Shown here: positions 1 through 10,910 of the stretch, in pieces | Numbering within the stretch: position 1 is the stretch's first letter | How the letters are laid out: each line of letters starts with the position of its first letter | Notes under the pieces: model-generated | The model's database searches: none | Seen by the model: the letters and a program-made list of their open reading frames with translations, nothing else | What the model was told of the DNA's origin: nothing | Translations under genes and position numbers: made by a program | Origin: Armillaria gallica | Lineage: Eukaryota; Basidiomycota; Agaricomycetes; Agaricales; Physalacriaceae | Assembly (NCBI GenBank): GCA_037576215.1 | Contig: JBANDB010000003.1 | Coordinates: 2,480,001 to 2,544,000, forward strand | Reading direction: 5' to 3' | Length of the DNA: 64,000 bases

Positions 1-2
1 GG

Positions 3-251
3 GCATACAAGGCAGAGGTGGGTGAGCTTGGGCCAGAGGGTGTGTACAGCGTGGTGCTCATGCCTGTACTGAAGGTCACCTCCAATGGATCTATCGTATC
101 TGACTGGGAGGCGCATCCTAATGGTGGAATGGCGGACGAGTGGGAGAGTGATGATGAAGGAGAGGAAAAAGGTGTATCTGCTGTGGATTTGCAAGTGGGG
201 CATGATTTTTATAGTCTGGAGCTAGGGGAGTTAGGATATCCCCAGGAATAG
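3..251 (+). CDS. C-terminal fragment of an unrecognised acidic protein
   Basis: An open frame enters from the left edge and stops at 249-251. It ends in an acidic segment rich in Asp, Glu and Gly. I do not recognise the family. It lies next to a degraded repeat-associated gene, so it may be the tail of a neighbouring copy of a repetitive gene family and not a working host gene. Only about 82 residues are visible. Confidence 0.25.
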   Translation, partial: AYKAEVGELGPEGVYSVVLMPVLKVTSNGSIVSDWEAHPNGGMADEWESDDEGEEKGVSAVDLQVGHDFYSLELGELGYPQE

Positions 252-953
252 CCAATTGTAGACACATAGGGTCTTTAATGAAAGAAATGCAATAGCGAGC
301 TAAAAACCTTTTTGCAAAGCTCAAGTTGCAAGGGGAGTTGAAGCGTGGACCCCATTTGTTGGGTACTGTGACAACTTACACATAGTGGCTGGTAGGCAGC
401 CTTCGTTCAGTGGATCCACCGGTGCATGTGGCAGATCCTAGCATGTTTAGGATCAGGGACTGGCCCACTTGTAACTGCATGATCATACATCATGCATGAT
501 CATCGGATCCAAATGAGGAAACCCTGTCAGGATTAGTAAGGGAGAAGATAGTGGCAGGCTCGGTCTTCAAGGTGAGCCCGAGGTGCCTGGGAAAATCTTG
601 TGTGAATCACCTAATCGGGTGAACTATGATTGGCTGGGGAAACTAGAACATTCAGGGCTGGGGTGTGTCGGTGTTCCAGAAAATCAAGAAGGATGTGTAT
701 TTCAACTTGCAGAATGGAAAATCAGCACAGCAGAATGTTGCGAGAAGCGAAGAGTCAATTCTGCTCAGCAAGGAAGTAGCAGATGACAACGGAGGCATGT
801 TCCAAGAACATTTCAGGGAAAATTTAAGGTGGAAGTATAGAAATTTTTTCAAGTGACACCTGTGAAGGGATAGTGTGGGCATGCCTGTATAAAAATTTAG
901 TGGTGTAGGCTGCACATCCGCATCTCAGCTTTCTAACTCGTCCTCTCCTCAGC
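252..953. other. Intergenic stretch, nothing convincing
   Basis: Short open frames overlap on both strands here, but none has recognisable motifs or splice structure. There is an imperfect palindrome around CATGATCATACATCATGCATGATCAT-like sequence near 478-505. I see no gene that I can support. Confidence 0.3.
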
Positions 954-2475
954 ATGTCTGCCCCTCCTAACTTTACAAACTTTGTGTTTTGCTGTGGGCA
1001 GGGCATGCCGTCTGACTGGACTGAGGCACACGCCCGCTCCTTATACAATTCCATAGTCGCAGATCCCATTCAATGCAATAAGAATGTGTGGACCCGCGCT
1101 CACATCTGCTGGATGATGAAATCCATCTGGTTCTGTGTAAGTCCTTGCGGTTCCATGCACACATTGTTTCTATAAAAAAAAACAATTGTAGGATAAAATT
1201 GCCTGGCTCTCACGAGTCACCGGAGTGGACGTGTCCATCCTGCGATGCCAGCGGATGGCTGTCTTCAGGCGGATCTGCCCTTTCATTCAGCACTTTTGCC
1301 ACGCAAGCATTCGAGAAAACACAGTATGCAGTCCCAGCTTCCAGCAGGATTTATCCAATCTTGTTGGCGAATGTGAGTCCTTTCTGAACTTCGTGAAACC
1401 AGCTGAAATTTCTTCATCCAGATTGGTTAGCCACCAGTGACCCCATGTCTTCGGACATGGATACTGGTCCAAGTGATGTGGAAGGAGATGGCGACAAGGA
1501 CATGAGCTATGGGGTGGCTCAGCCACCCACCACTGCCATGGATGTGGACCTGGCTCTGCCAGAAGGTGAGCCCAGCAGGAACAAGACAGGCGAGGAGTGG
1601 CAGGTTGCATCTGAGACATGAGCGGATTCGGCAGCCATGCAGGCGGCTGCCACCTTAGCGGGTTTAGTCACATACGGGGCTAGTTCCGATGACAGTTCTG
1701 GGGAGGAGGAGGAAGAAGTCGAGGATGGGTTAGAGCCAAAGAAAAAGAGTGCAGCAGACAGAAAGACAGAAGAGAAAGATTGCGATGCTGATGATGAGGG
1801 GGAGGAGGAAGAAGATGTCAATGAGCTTGATGGCGGAGGGGTGTCCGATGCTGCTCCTGCCCCCAAAACAAAAGGTAATGTTTTTCAATCTCTTTTGAAT
1901 TCGTACTGACAGCAGGTCGCATGTGTAGGCTACACACACACTGGCTGGCCAGCAGACCTCAACCAGCGTCTGTGACAGGGTAAGACCCAACTGGCCATGC
2001 ACGCCTATATGGTGGAAATGGAGGAGGAGGGTCTCCTCGAGGTACGTGTCTTCATTCTCTTTCCATGCTTCAACTGACTAACCTTCATTAATACAGCCAG
2101 CAGACAAGAAGTGCAGCCAGTGCCATGGTGGGCGTCAATGCCTCTTGCCCATAGATTCTGACAATGGGCACCCTGCCTGCGCCGAGTGTCTTATCAGCAG
2201 TCATGGGTGTCCCAACCATGTCACTCGTGGCACTCCTGCCTAGCAGAAGCCACCCCGCTCTAACAAGGGAAAAGCCAAAGTGGGTCCAGCACCTGCTAAG
2301 CAACCGCAGGCCTTCGTTCTCCTGCCCCACTTGCGTTGTGGTAGTCCCGCATCTGCTGGCCCATCTGGTCAGCCTGAGGCGAATCCTTCATCTGCGCCTT
2401 CAGCGGCGGATCTGCTCGTGGAGTACAGCACATTCAGCTCACATCCGATGCAAGAGAGACCACCTCCCAGTCATG

Positions 2476-2480
2476 GTAAG
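2476..2480 (+). repeat. 5-bp target site duplication, left copy (GTAAG)
   Basis: GTAAG directly precedes the left LTR and is repeated exactly at 11413-11417 after the right LTR. It is also the 5' splice donor of the interrupted gene's last intron. Confidence 0.9.
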
Positions 2481-2982
2481 TGTTACGATTTATTCGTTTT
2501 CAGGCATCTTATCTAATCTTTGGAAGATAAGATAAGATGCTTACTCACCCACGATCTTTAGACCCGCGACTCCCGGAGAGTCTTCATAAATCTTCACATC
2601 GTTATCATGTCATAACTCGGTTGACGTGTACTCGACAAAGGGGTATCAACGACCCGTGTGCCCAACATATAACGAACGTGTGTTATATACGTGCTGAGCA
2701 CACCTTATTCTCAGCTACCGTGTATTTGGCTTATTCACTTTCTAACACGGTAGTCACCTCTTAGTACCATTTACAGACCCTCACTTTAGTATATAAGTAG
2801 CTTACTCAAAGCCTGTATTTCCCTAGCTTTGAGCTAAAGTTTATTCATACCGAACACACTCCTTCTCCGCTAAGAGCTCCTAAAGTGAGTCTTGGGCGTC
2901 AATCATCACAAGGGCTAGACGGTGACTGTATGAACGCGATACAGCCGATCTATTCACCTTTGATTGAAGTTCAGGTCTTACA
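2481..2982 (+). repeat. Gypsy-1 5' LTR
   Basis: It starts TGTTACGATT and ends in GTCTTACA, so it has TG...CA ends. It is 502 bp and matches 10911-11412 except at six CpG sites. It contains a TATA box at 2790-2797 and, about 30 bp later, a segment complementary to the sequence just after the LTR. A direct count gives about 24 CpGs. Confidence 0.95.
2790..2797 (+). promoter_or_regulatory. TATA box of Gypsy-1 LTR promoter
   Basis: TATATAAG lies 34 bp upstream of the segment at 2824 that would be the RNA 5' end under a self-priming model. The same box and spacing are kept in the right LTR and in the older LTR at 29617-29991. Confidence 0.6.
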
Positions 2983-2983
2983 A

Positions 2984-2997
2984 TTAGCTCAAAGCTA
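2984..2997 (+). promoter_or_regulatory. Self-primer binding site of Gypsy-1
   Basis: The 14 bases just after the LTR are the exact reverse complement of LTR positions 2824-2837 (TAGCTTTGAGCTAA). Position 2824 is the expected transcript start given the TATA box at 2790. In Tf1/sushi elements the RNA 5' end folds back onto such a site to prime reverse transcription. I see no obvious tRNA 3'-end complement here. The role is inferred; the complementarity is directly visible. Confidence 0.65.
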
Positions 2998-3024
2998 CTT
3001 TACTGATTCTGCCTCAGAATTCCC

Positions 3025-3978
3025 ATGGAAGACGACGCTCGGATTATTGCCATCGCACTAGGAATACCAAGCGCCACCTTCGTCTCCCTTACCCTCATTC
3101 TTGCCATCAGGTTCCGCCACAGAACAAGGCAGTTACAACTACGACGACAAGAAGAGGCGCACCGCACCTCCCCCTCAGTCACTACAAATAATACTAATGG
3201 CATCCCGCTCGAGCAGCAGCCACCCCAACTCGTCCCACCCGTACCACACCGACCGGTCCCAATCTACAACTTCCCTGGACAGCGAGTCAACGAGGAGGAG
3301 GTCAACGTTTCTGAGTCGACTTCTACCGCGTTCCCGGAGGGAAGCTCTATTACCCCTCCCAGAAGGGGTCCAGCAGAGGTCGACATCACCTCTGAGCATC
3401 CCGCTTCCTACTATGCCGCGTTTGTCCCTCGAACTCCCTCACCCGACACGCACCCCCGAACCAACCGTGGGAGGAGATCAAACATGGGCCACGACACTCG
3501 ACCCGTCACAACCACCGATACTCCAACACCCGCAGCCGGTCTCACCAGCAGCGAGCTCTGGGATAATCTCGACATCCCCTACAGCGCCTACTTCCCCGCT
3601 CCCACCTGCAACTCGCCCCATCATCCTGTCCAGACCGGTGAGTCGCCACTCGAGCCTGTACAGGTCAGTGAACCCGTCGCCGGCCCCTCAAACCCCAGGC
3701 GCAGTGGTTGGCGAGCACAACCTCGAAGGTCTCCCCTCCGACCCCCCCGAGCAAGTGCTTGGGAGCAGCTCGCCCAGCGGTTCAGGGAGCGACCACAGCC
3801 ACCACCCGAGCTCACGCGCCCACCAGAGGAGCTTAGTGAGTCGACCACCGTCGGTAGTCCACCAGCACGTCCCCCTACCCCCTTCCCAGGGCTCACGATC
3901 GACGGGATCCCCGAGTCGACCTCCGAGCAGACGCGCGAGCAGTCGCCCTACTACCCCAGTGATGATGACGCTAGCTGA
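3025..3978 (+). CDS. Gypsy-1 ORF1: single-pass membrane protein upstream of gag
   Basis: A 317-residue frame starts at the first well-placed ATG inside the element (context CCCATGG). Residues about 7-30 form one hydrophobic segment, followed directly by a basic stretch (RFRHRTR), which predicts a single membrane span with a long Pro/Ser/Thr-rich tail on the basic side. Its stop (3976-3978) overlaps by 17 nt an ATGATG (3962) in the gag frame, an arrangement suited to termination-reinitiation. The gag frame is also open opposite most of this ORF, back to 3062, so 800-900 bp could encode protein in two frames. I know of no standard Gypsy product with this layout. It could be a real accessory protein or a chance ORF in GC-rich, stop-poor DNA. 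Confidence 0.5.
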   Translation: MEDDARIIAIALGIPSATFVSLTLILAIRFRHRTRQLQLRRQEEAHRTSPSVTTNNTNGIPLEQQPPQLVPPVPHRPVPIYNFPGQRVNEEEVNVSESTSTAFPEGSSITPPRRGPAEVDITSEHPASYYAAFVPRTPSPDTHPRTNRGRRSNMGHDTRPVTTTDTPTPAAGLTSSELWDNLDIPYSAYFPAPTCNSPHHPVQTGESPLEPVQVSEPVAGPSNPRRSGWRAQPRRSPLRPPRASAWEQLAQRFRERPQPPPELTRPPEELSESTTVGSPPARPPTPFPGLTIDGIPESTSEQTREQSPYYPSDDDAS

Positions 3979-5422
3979 AGCCATCAATTTTTATAACGAA
4001 ACAGACGATGACCCCTCAATCCCCATTCCTGCGTTGCTAAGACAAGCAAACTATGTCGATATCTATAATTATTTTGCTTACGAGTTACCATTATCCGCGG
4101 CTTGGGGAGGAACCCAAGCTGGGAACGATTATTTTATTAGGAAACAGGTAGATCTCCCAGCCGATGAGATCCTACAGTATGAGGCGGAGCGAAATGCTCG
4201 CCTCCTATGGAACGAAATACACCCAGATGCCGTAGTGGAGACTTTTCCCCATTACGAAGAAGCCGCGCCTGAGATCGAGATCCAGGAACCATTGACAGAT
4301 GAGCCCCCAGTAGCACCTCCCCAAGTCACTAATACGTTTGTTTACGCCACCAGACAAGCGGCACCAGGAACGTACCGACCCGGGTACCTACCTTTTGCCG
4401 GTGGCGGACATGGAGCTGGTGGAGGTGGCGGATTACCAGCACAGCCACCTCCTGCTCCCCCGGTACGGGTAATGTTACCGCAATTCCCGGCACCCCCTGC
4501 AATGCCAGACCCGCCCATACCTTGGGAACTACAAGCTGGAGTGATAGCCCCCTACGACGACTTCAAACCAAAAATCTTGAAAGAGGTCGACGACTTTTTA
4601 GGGGACTCTGACGACATCGCTCGCTTCTTCCTAAAGTGTGAGTTGCATTTCGATGTCTTTAACCGGCACTTCTGCCATCACCCACACAAGGTCATCTTCT
4701 GTGTCTCTCGACTCGCAGGAGACGCTGGAAGGTGGTGGCAGTTGTGTGCTAAAGTCATAGGAAAAACAGCGGACGGCGAACAACAGTATCCAACCTACGA
4801 TGAGTTCCAGTTGGAACTCAACAAAAGATTCTGGAAGGATGCTGACTCGCAGTTAAGGTATGCACAGTGGGAAAGGCTAAAGCAGTCGGAACACAAGGAT
4901 GGCGACAAGTTCTTTCAAATCTTTGAAGAACTGGCATACCACGCCGGGGTACGCGATAATGACCAGATAATGCTCCAGCAGATCAAAAAGGCCGCCCGCC
5001 AGTCGAGTAAAAACACTATATACTCATCAGACGGGGACGTACCAACCGACTACCCGGTGTGGAAAGCTCGCTTACTCCGAATCGATCTCAATTGGCGCCT
5101 CAGGCAGGCAGAAGGAGTGATAGGGCCAATAACCCGACCACAGAAGATGACCACGCCTGTACAGGGTGGTCAGACTAGAGCCCCTGTGCCGACAACGAGC
5201 ACGGCTACAGGGACCACATATGGAGGATGCGGACAGCCGATGAACCTCGACAAAGCCACGGCAAAAACAGTATGCTTTGGGTGTGGCAAGCTAGGCCACT
5301 TCAAGCGCGACTGCCCTACCCGGTCCAAGACCCGAGCTGAGTCTTTGCGACGTGCAAACACTTACTGGGATGTGAAAGAAGGCCTCTCAACGATTGAGGA
5401 GGTAAAAGAGACCGCCGTCTAG
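3962..5422 (+). CDS. gag: Gypsy-1 Gag (capsid plus zinc knuckle)
   Basis: From the ATG at 3962 this frame gives 486 residues. The same frame is open further upstream, with an alternative ATG at 3197, but that extension is low-complexity Ser/Pro and overlaps ORF1. Residues about 215-380 look like a retrotransposon capsid domain, with the typical aromatic and charged helix pattern including GRWW. A CCHC zinc knuckle, CFGCGKLGHFKRDC, lies near residue 438. Gag would form the particle and bind the RNA. The frame ends in TAG at 5420-5422, and pol is in the -1 frame with 25 nt of overlap. The start codon is the uncertain part. Confidence 0.8.
   Translation: MMTLAEAINFYNETDDDPSIPIPALLRQANYVDIYNYFAYELPLSAAWGGTQAGNDYFIRKQVDLPADEILQYEAERNARLLWNEIHPDAVVETFPHYEEAAPEIEIQEPLTDEPPVAPPQVTNTFVYATRQAAPGTYRPGYLPFAGGGHGAGGGGGLPAQPPPAPPVRVMLPQFPAPPAMPDPPIPWELQAGVIAPYDDFKPKILKEVDDFLGDSDDIARFFLKCELHFDVFNRHFCHHPHKVIFCVSRLAGDAGRWWQLCAKVIGKTADGEQQYPTYDEFQLELNKRFWKDADSQLRYAQWERLKQSEHKDGDKFFQIFEELAYHAGVRDNDQIMLQQIKKAARQSSKNTIYSSDGDVPTDYPVWKARLLRIDLNWRLRQAEGVIGPITRPQKMTTPVQGGQTRAPVPTTSTATGTTYGGCGQPMNLDKATAKTVCFGCGKLGHFKRDCPTRSKTRAESLRRANTYWDVKEGLSTIEEVKETAV
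5398..5422 (+). promoter_or_regulatory. Candidate gag-pol -1 frameshift window
   Basis: The pol frame is closed by TGA at 5395-5397 and then open. The gag frame closes at 5420-5422. Ribosomes must therefore move to -1 inside this 25-nt window to make Gag-Pol. A run of four A in GTAAAAG (5401-5407) lets the AAA codon re-pair in -1. It is not a classical slippery heptamer, so the exact slip site is inference. Confidence 0.45.
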
Positions 5423-8400
5423 ATGATGATTCAGTCTATTCGGCGGCCCGAGGTTTAGTTTCGGCTGGTACGCCTATCGCATCTCATGATTGTACTTATA
5501 TATCGCCTGTAGTATCAAACGCGCATTCGAATATACCCGCGACTTCACAATCAGACCAGAAACTAAACCTGAATCAAAGGAACGAGGTAGTCACGAAGAC
5601 ACCGGTTCGATCTACGCCTAACGAAGCAACCAACATTCCGCCTAACGAAGCGGTCTTATCTACGCCTAACGAAGCGATAATCGTGACAGTGGGACTGTCA
5701 ACGATTCCAGGAACGGGCGCGGTAGTCACCGAGCTACCGGCTCAGCGTTTGGCAAGTAACCTATTACAGGCGAAAGCGGACGGCAAGGCGACCACCAGAT
5801 CGCCACCCATCATAACGGCGGAGCACCAGTCGAGGCCTTCCCTTGGGGAGTTCCAAGCCGCAGTGATGAATGTCCGACCGGATGGGGCAGGAGGGCAGAC
5901 AGCTATGCTCCCGCGTAAACGTCCCCTCACTGAAATCACAGCTCTACGGAGTCCCTGCCGTGCAGGGAGTTTCGAGGGAATAGCTTCGGCGAAACCTCCT
6001 CTGGTAAAAGAGACTTGCTCACAGGCTGCAGAGTGTAAATCCCACGACGGGGCTCTGAAGACAGCAACAGAGGCCAGCTCCCGCAACACTGGACTACAGG
6101 CCCTAACGAAGGCAACATTAGAAGATACGAGGGACGCGAGGGTCTATTTGCTCTCGATCCTGAAGAACCAAGAGGACGAACCGGAGTCAGGTAAGTGCCC
6201 CCGATCAGCTGCCAATGCCTATCGTGGCGAAGGGCGACCTGACGAAGGGGGAATGCTGAATGAAACGAGGATCCCGATCATCACAGAGACGGGCCCGAAG
6301 GAACCAGGTGAAGGCGACTGTTACTCAACGGTGAGAAGCGTAGGCAATCGGTGCGCAACAGTGACAGCCCACCTTGTCACTCCTTCCAGGAGCGGCGCCT
6401 TCGCGGAAAGCTACTCCCGTTCCACAACCGACCAGAAAGCCGCAGGTTTGGAAGCTGCTAGTGCCCAGGCAGTGCAAAGGGGGCATCAGGTAGCTTTTAT
6501 TGAAGTACCTGATCACGAGGACATTACCAGTTTCATGATGAACAAGAACGCTAAATTAACCCCTTTAGACTTAGAAAATGCGGTGATCTCGCCGACGGTA
6601 GTCGCGCCCGTATGGGGTGACACGAAGGTTGAAGAGGTCCCGCAACTGTCCCGAACCTATACAAAGGGACAGACCTATAGAGAATGGCTCAAACCATTCG
6701 GAGCAGAGTGGACTCTACGCGGCGTAGTACAAGCGCGAACGGAGTCGGAGGCAAAGGCAATCCTCAAAAACTGGATTCACAAAGCACACGCAGAGGAGGT
6801 CGTCGACTCAATGATCGAAGAAATGAGGGGGATGAAGCGAATTGATGCGCTCTGGTGGCTTCATGAGCTACAAGAGCCAAAGCGACTTATCAGCGCGTTA
6901 AGCGATAAAGGAAAAGACCTGGTGATCCCCGTTATGCTCGGGGCTCCAGGAACAATTTCCAATATCGCTACAACTGCGCTGGTGGACAGCGGATGCACCA
7001 GTAGCGCCATCAACAAAAAATTCATTGAACAACATAACATCCCAACCCGACCAACGGCCGCCCCAATCCCAGTCTATAATGCCGACGGAACCAAGAACTC
7101 AGGAGGATCAATTACTGAATATGCCGAGATCAAACTCAAAATCGGGGATCATTCTGAATGAATAGATCTAGCCGTAACAGATCTCGGTGACAAAGAGATC
7201 TTCCTCGGTCACGACTGGTTAGCCCGGCATAATCCGATCATCAATTGGAAGACTGGAGGATTAACGTTTGCACGGTGCGAATGCCGTAAAAACCCGTTCA
7301 CATTACCTGATGCAGATCCCGATGACAACTGGGACGAGGAGCTGGAAGAAGGAGACACCATCCTTGCAATAGATTTTACGCGGGCTATTCTCATACGTGC
7401 GCATCACGCCAATGACTTAGCCGCCGCGGCCAACGCAGACAAAGAGACCAAGACGTTCGAAGAAATGGTCCCAGAATGGTGTCGGGATTTCAACGATCTG
7501 TTCGACAAAGACAGTTTCGATGAACTTCCTGACCCAAAGACGTGGGACCACGCCATCGAACTCACTCCAAATGCGAGCGCCAATCTAGACTGCAAGGTAT
7601 ACCCTTTGAACCGGAACGAACAAGCAGAACTCGATAAGTTCTTAGACGAGAACCTCTCGAGTGGACGAATACGACCATCTAAGTCACCCATGGCTTCACC
7701 ATTCTTCTTCGTTAAAAAGAAGGATGGCAAGCTGCGACCAGTCCAGGATTATAGGAAGCTCAATGAGATGACGATTAAAAACCGTTATCCGCTTCCTTTA
7801 ATCTCAGAACTAATGGACAAGTTGCGGGGGGCCAAGTATTTTTCCAAGCTCGACGTCTGATGGGGTTACAACAATGTGCGCATCAAAAGCGGCGACGAGT
7901 GGAAAGCCGCGTTCAGGACTAACCGCGGGTTGTTCGAACCCACGGTTATGTTCTTCGGGCTCACCAACTCGCCTGCCACCTTCCAGTGGATGATGAATGA
8001 TATTTTCAAAAATCTCATTGCATCAGGCGCCGTCACTGTTTACCTCGACGACATCCTTATCATGTCCAAGACCAAGGAAGAGCATCGCCGCATCACGCGC
8101 GAAGTTCTAAGACTCCTCCGAAAGAACAAGCTATTCCTTAAAGCGGAAAAATGCGAATTCGAAACCTTGGAAACAGAGTACCTTGGAGTCATCATCAGTG
8201 AAGGAAGCATTCGCATGGATCCAGTCAAAATCGCAGGAATCGCAGAATGGCCTGTACCCACCAAGAAAGTACAGCTCCAGTCGTTCTTAGGCTTTACCAA
8301 TTTCTACAGACGTTTCATCAAAGGATACAGCAAGGTCGTTAAGCCAATGACCCAGCTGACGGGAAATGATCCATGGAAATGGGGAAAGGCACAACAGGAC

Positions 8401-10542
8401 GCATTCGAAGAATTGAAACGCCTATTAGCCGAAGAGGTGGTACTGGCAATACCCACCGAGGAAGGAAAGTTCCGCGTAGAGGCGGATGCAAGTGAGGGAG
8501 CTATAGGTGCGGTATTGACGCAGGAGCAGGATGGAAAATGGCGCCCGGTCACATTTTTATCCAAATCCCTCACTACGACAGAACGAAATTACGAAATTTA
8601 CGACAAAGAACTGCTCGCGATAATGATCGCGCTCGACGAGTGGAGGCACTACCTAATGGGCGCAGCTCAGGACTTCGAAATATGGACGGATCACCAGAAT
8701 CTCCAGTATTTCCGAAAACCCCAGAAACTCAATCGGCGACAAGCGCGATGGGTAACTGAGCTGGCCGAATATCACTTTACACTGCACCACAAATCCGGAA
8801 CCGCAAACAAGAAAGCCGACTTACTTAGTCGCAGAGCAGATCACGAGCAAGGAAAGGAGGACAACGATGAGATTATCGTCCTCAAACCCGAGCATTTCCG
8901 GGCCCTAGTCATGCCCACTATCGAGGAAACCCATTCCAAGATAAAGCAAGCCACGCTCGACCACCACCGATGGGACAAGAACATTGCGACCTCCCTGAAC
9001 CACGACCGAGGACTGAAGATGAATGACGGGTTAATCTATTACGATTCCCGCATTTACATTCCTTCCGACCACGCGTTACGAGGCGAGATAATCGCACAAG
9101 TTCACGACCACATCACGGCGGGACATCCCGGCATAGAAAAGACTAAAGAACTCGTCTTACGAGAATATTGGTGGCCCAAGATGAAAAAAGACATAGAAGA
9201 TTATGTCCGCGGCTGCGAGACGTGCCAACGAACCAAGTCAAGCACTCAAGCAAAAGCAGCACCGCTTCATCCAAACGTCATTCCATCCCGACCCTGGACT
9301 CACATCTCCGTTGACATGGTGACTGGTTTACCAAAGAGCAACGGTTTTGACGCAATCCTAATGATCGTCGACCGTTTCTCTAAGGAAATCATACCTGTTG
9401 CATGTACAACAGAGATGTCATCGGAAGGATGGGCCAAGATTCTACGAGACAAAGTCTACGCCAAGCACGGAATGCCACAAGTCGTTATCAGCGACCGAGG
9501 CTCCGTGTTTGTATCCAAGTTCATGAAAGACCTTTATGACTTGCTTCATATCAAGGCAAACGTATCCACCGCCTACCACCCACAAACTGACGGACAGACT
9601 GAGCGAGTGAATCAGGAGGTTGAAAAATACCTCCGGATCTTCATCAATCACCGACAGAATGACTGGGCGGAATGGCTCTCCCTCGCGGCCTTCTCTCACA
9701 ATAACCGCGCCCACTCTGCAACGGGTAAAAGTCCCTTCGAGGTTACCCATGGCTATATCGTCGAGGTCCTCCCTGGTGCCGTACGACCCCGAGCACCCTT
9801 TAGAACACCGGCCTCAAACACATTCGTTTCAGATATTCAGAAAATCCATGCCGAAGCCAAGCAAGCACTCGAAAAAGCCGCCGATCAGATGAAAGCCCAA
9901 TACGACAAAAAGAAAAGACCTGCAGTTGATTACTCGGTGGGAGACAAAGTTTGGCTTGATACAAGCAATCTGGCGCTTCCACATCCGAAGAAAAAACTCG
10001 CAGACAAAAAAACGGGCCCCTTCCCTATCATCGCCAAGATCGGAGCTTCGGCATACAAATTAAAACTCCCTCCAGGCTGGCGCATCCATCCAGTATTCAA
10101 CGAATCACTCCTGACCCCGTACACGCCGCCCACATTCCCTAACCAGGAACAGCCGCCTCTGCCACCACCCGCCCTTGTTGACGGGGAGGAGCACTATGAA
10201 ATAGAGCATGTACTTGACCATAGAGACCGAAAGGTTCGAGGAAAGGCTGGCGAGCCGTGGCACTGGGTCACGGACTACTTCGTCAAATGGAAAGGATATG
10301 GACCGGAATCCAACAGCTGGGTAAAGGAAGATGACATGGACGCCGATGAACTAGTCGACGAATATCTGGCAGAAAAAGTGAATCGCACCAAACAAGAGAC
10401 AGGAGATTGGCAGTCCTATACGGATCCATTCACTGGTCGAAAAGTTTGGTACGACCAAGAACTCGACTGGGATTGGTTTGGTGGCAACGACGACCCCTCA
10501 ACAAGCTCGAAATCGCCGTACGAAGCAACAGAAATCCCATAA
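5398..10542 (+). pseudogene. pol: Gypsy-1 Pol (PR-RT-RNaseH-IN-chromodomain), two nonsense codons
   Basis: One frame of about 1,714 codons runs through only two stops, TGA at 7159 and TGA at 7858. In order it has a long linker with repeated PNEA motifs; retropepsin (LVDSG, 6979-6993); reverse transcriptase with YLDD (8041-8052); RNase H (EADAS near 8479, TDHQN near 8688); an integrase HHCC finger (9103-9230); the integrase DDE core (VDM near 9311, SDRG near 9491, Glu near 9600); and a C-terminal chromodomain (about 10195-10365, FVKWKGYGPESNSW). A further 55-residue acidic, aromatic tail follows. The chromodomain would steer integration to methylated histone. Both stops fit CGA (Arg) to TGA; the older copy at 26.9 kb has Gln at the second site. 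The protease and most of RT through chromodomain remain separately open. Confidence 0.9.
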
Positions 10543-10897
10543 GCAAACACAGTCGAGCCCTACAACGGGGGATAGCCAACGGGCCCTCATTCATGACTTC
10601 TAACGACAAAATGCCTCATGTCCTCCTTCATGCTTCCTTTCGCTCACAACTTCCAAGATGACCAATATTCCACTAAAATGCGCTCAATAATCGGATGGGT
10701 CCAACCGGTGTCCAGAATCTAGTTTTCCACTCGCGTCACCACCATATGAAAAGTCCCCGTTCCCTCTGGGCGTACAAGGCCTTTGGGACAAGCTGCAGCG
10801 CATATGGCATTTCTCCGAAACACTAGATGTCTCTGGGGACGGCATGACGATGAAGGAGACGGAAACTGGACTTACTAGCAGTTGGGACACCTGCCTT
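10543..10897 (+). other. Gypsy-1 3' untranslated segment
   Basis: About 355 bp lie between the pol stop and the polypurine tract. I find no open frame or structure here beyond ordinary 3' leader sequence. Confidence 0.5.
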
Positions 10898-10907
10898 AGG
10901 GGGGGGG
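10898..10907 (+). promoter_or_regulatory. Polypurine tract of Gypsy-1
   Basis: An A followed by nine G ends three bases before the right LTR. The older copy has AAGGGGG in the same place (about 29608-29613). It would prime plus-strand DNA synthesis. Confidence 0.75.
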
Positions 10908-10910
10908 TAA

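Noticed and set aside
3101..3961. N-terminal extension of Gag to 3197 or beyond
   Set aside because: The frame is open, but the extra sequence is low-complexity Ser/Pro, overlaps ORF1 with its better-placed ATG, and Gag has a good restart ATG at 3962. Kept only as an alternative start.
7159..7860. Programmed stop readthrough in Gypsy-1 pol
   Set aside because: The related copy has sense codons at both sites, and TGA is the expected CpG-decay product of CGA, so ordinary nonsense mutations explain it better.
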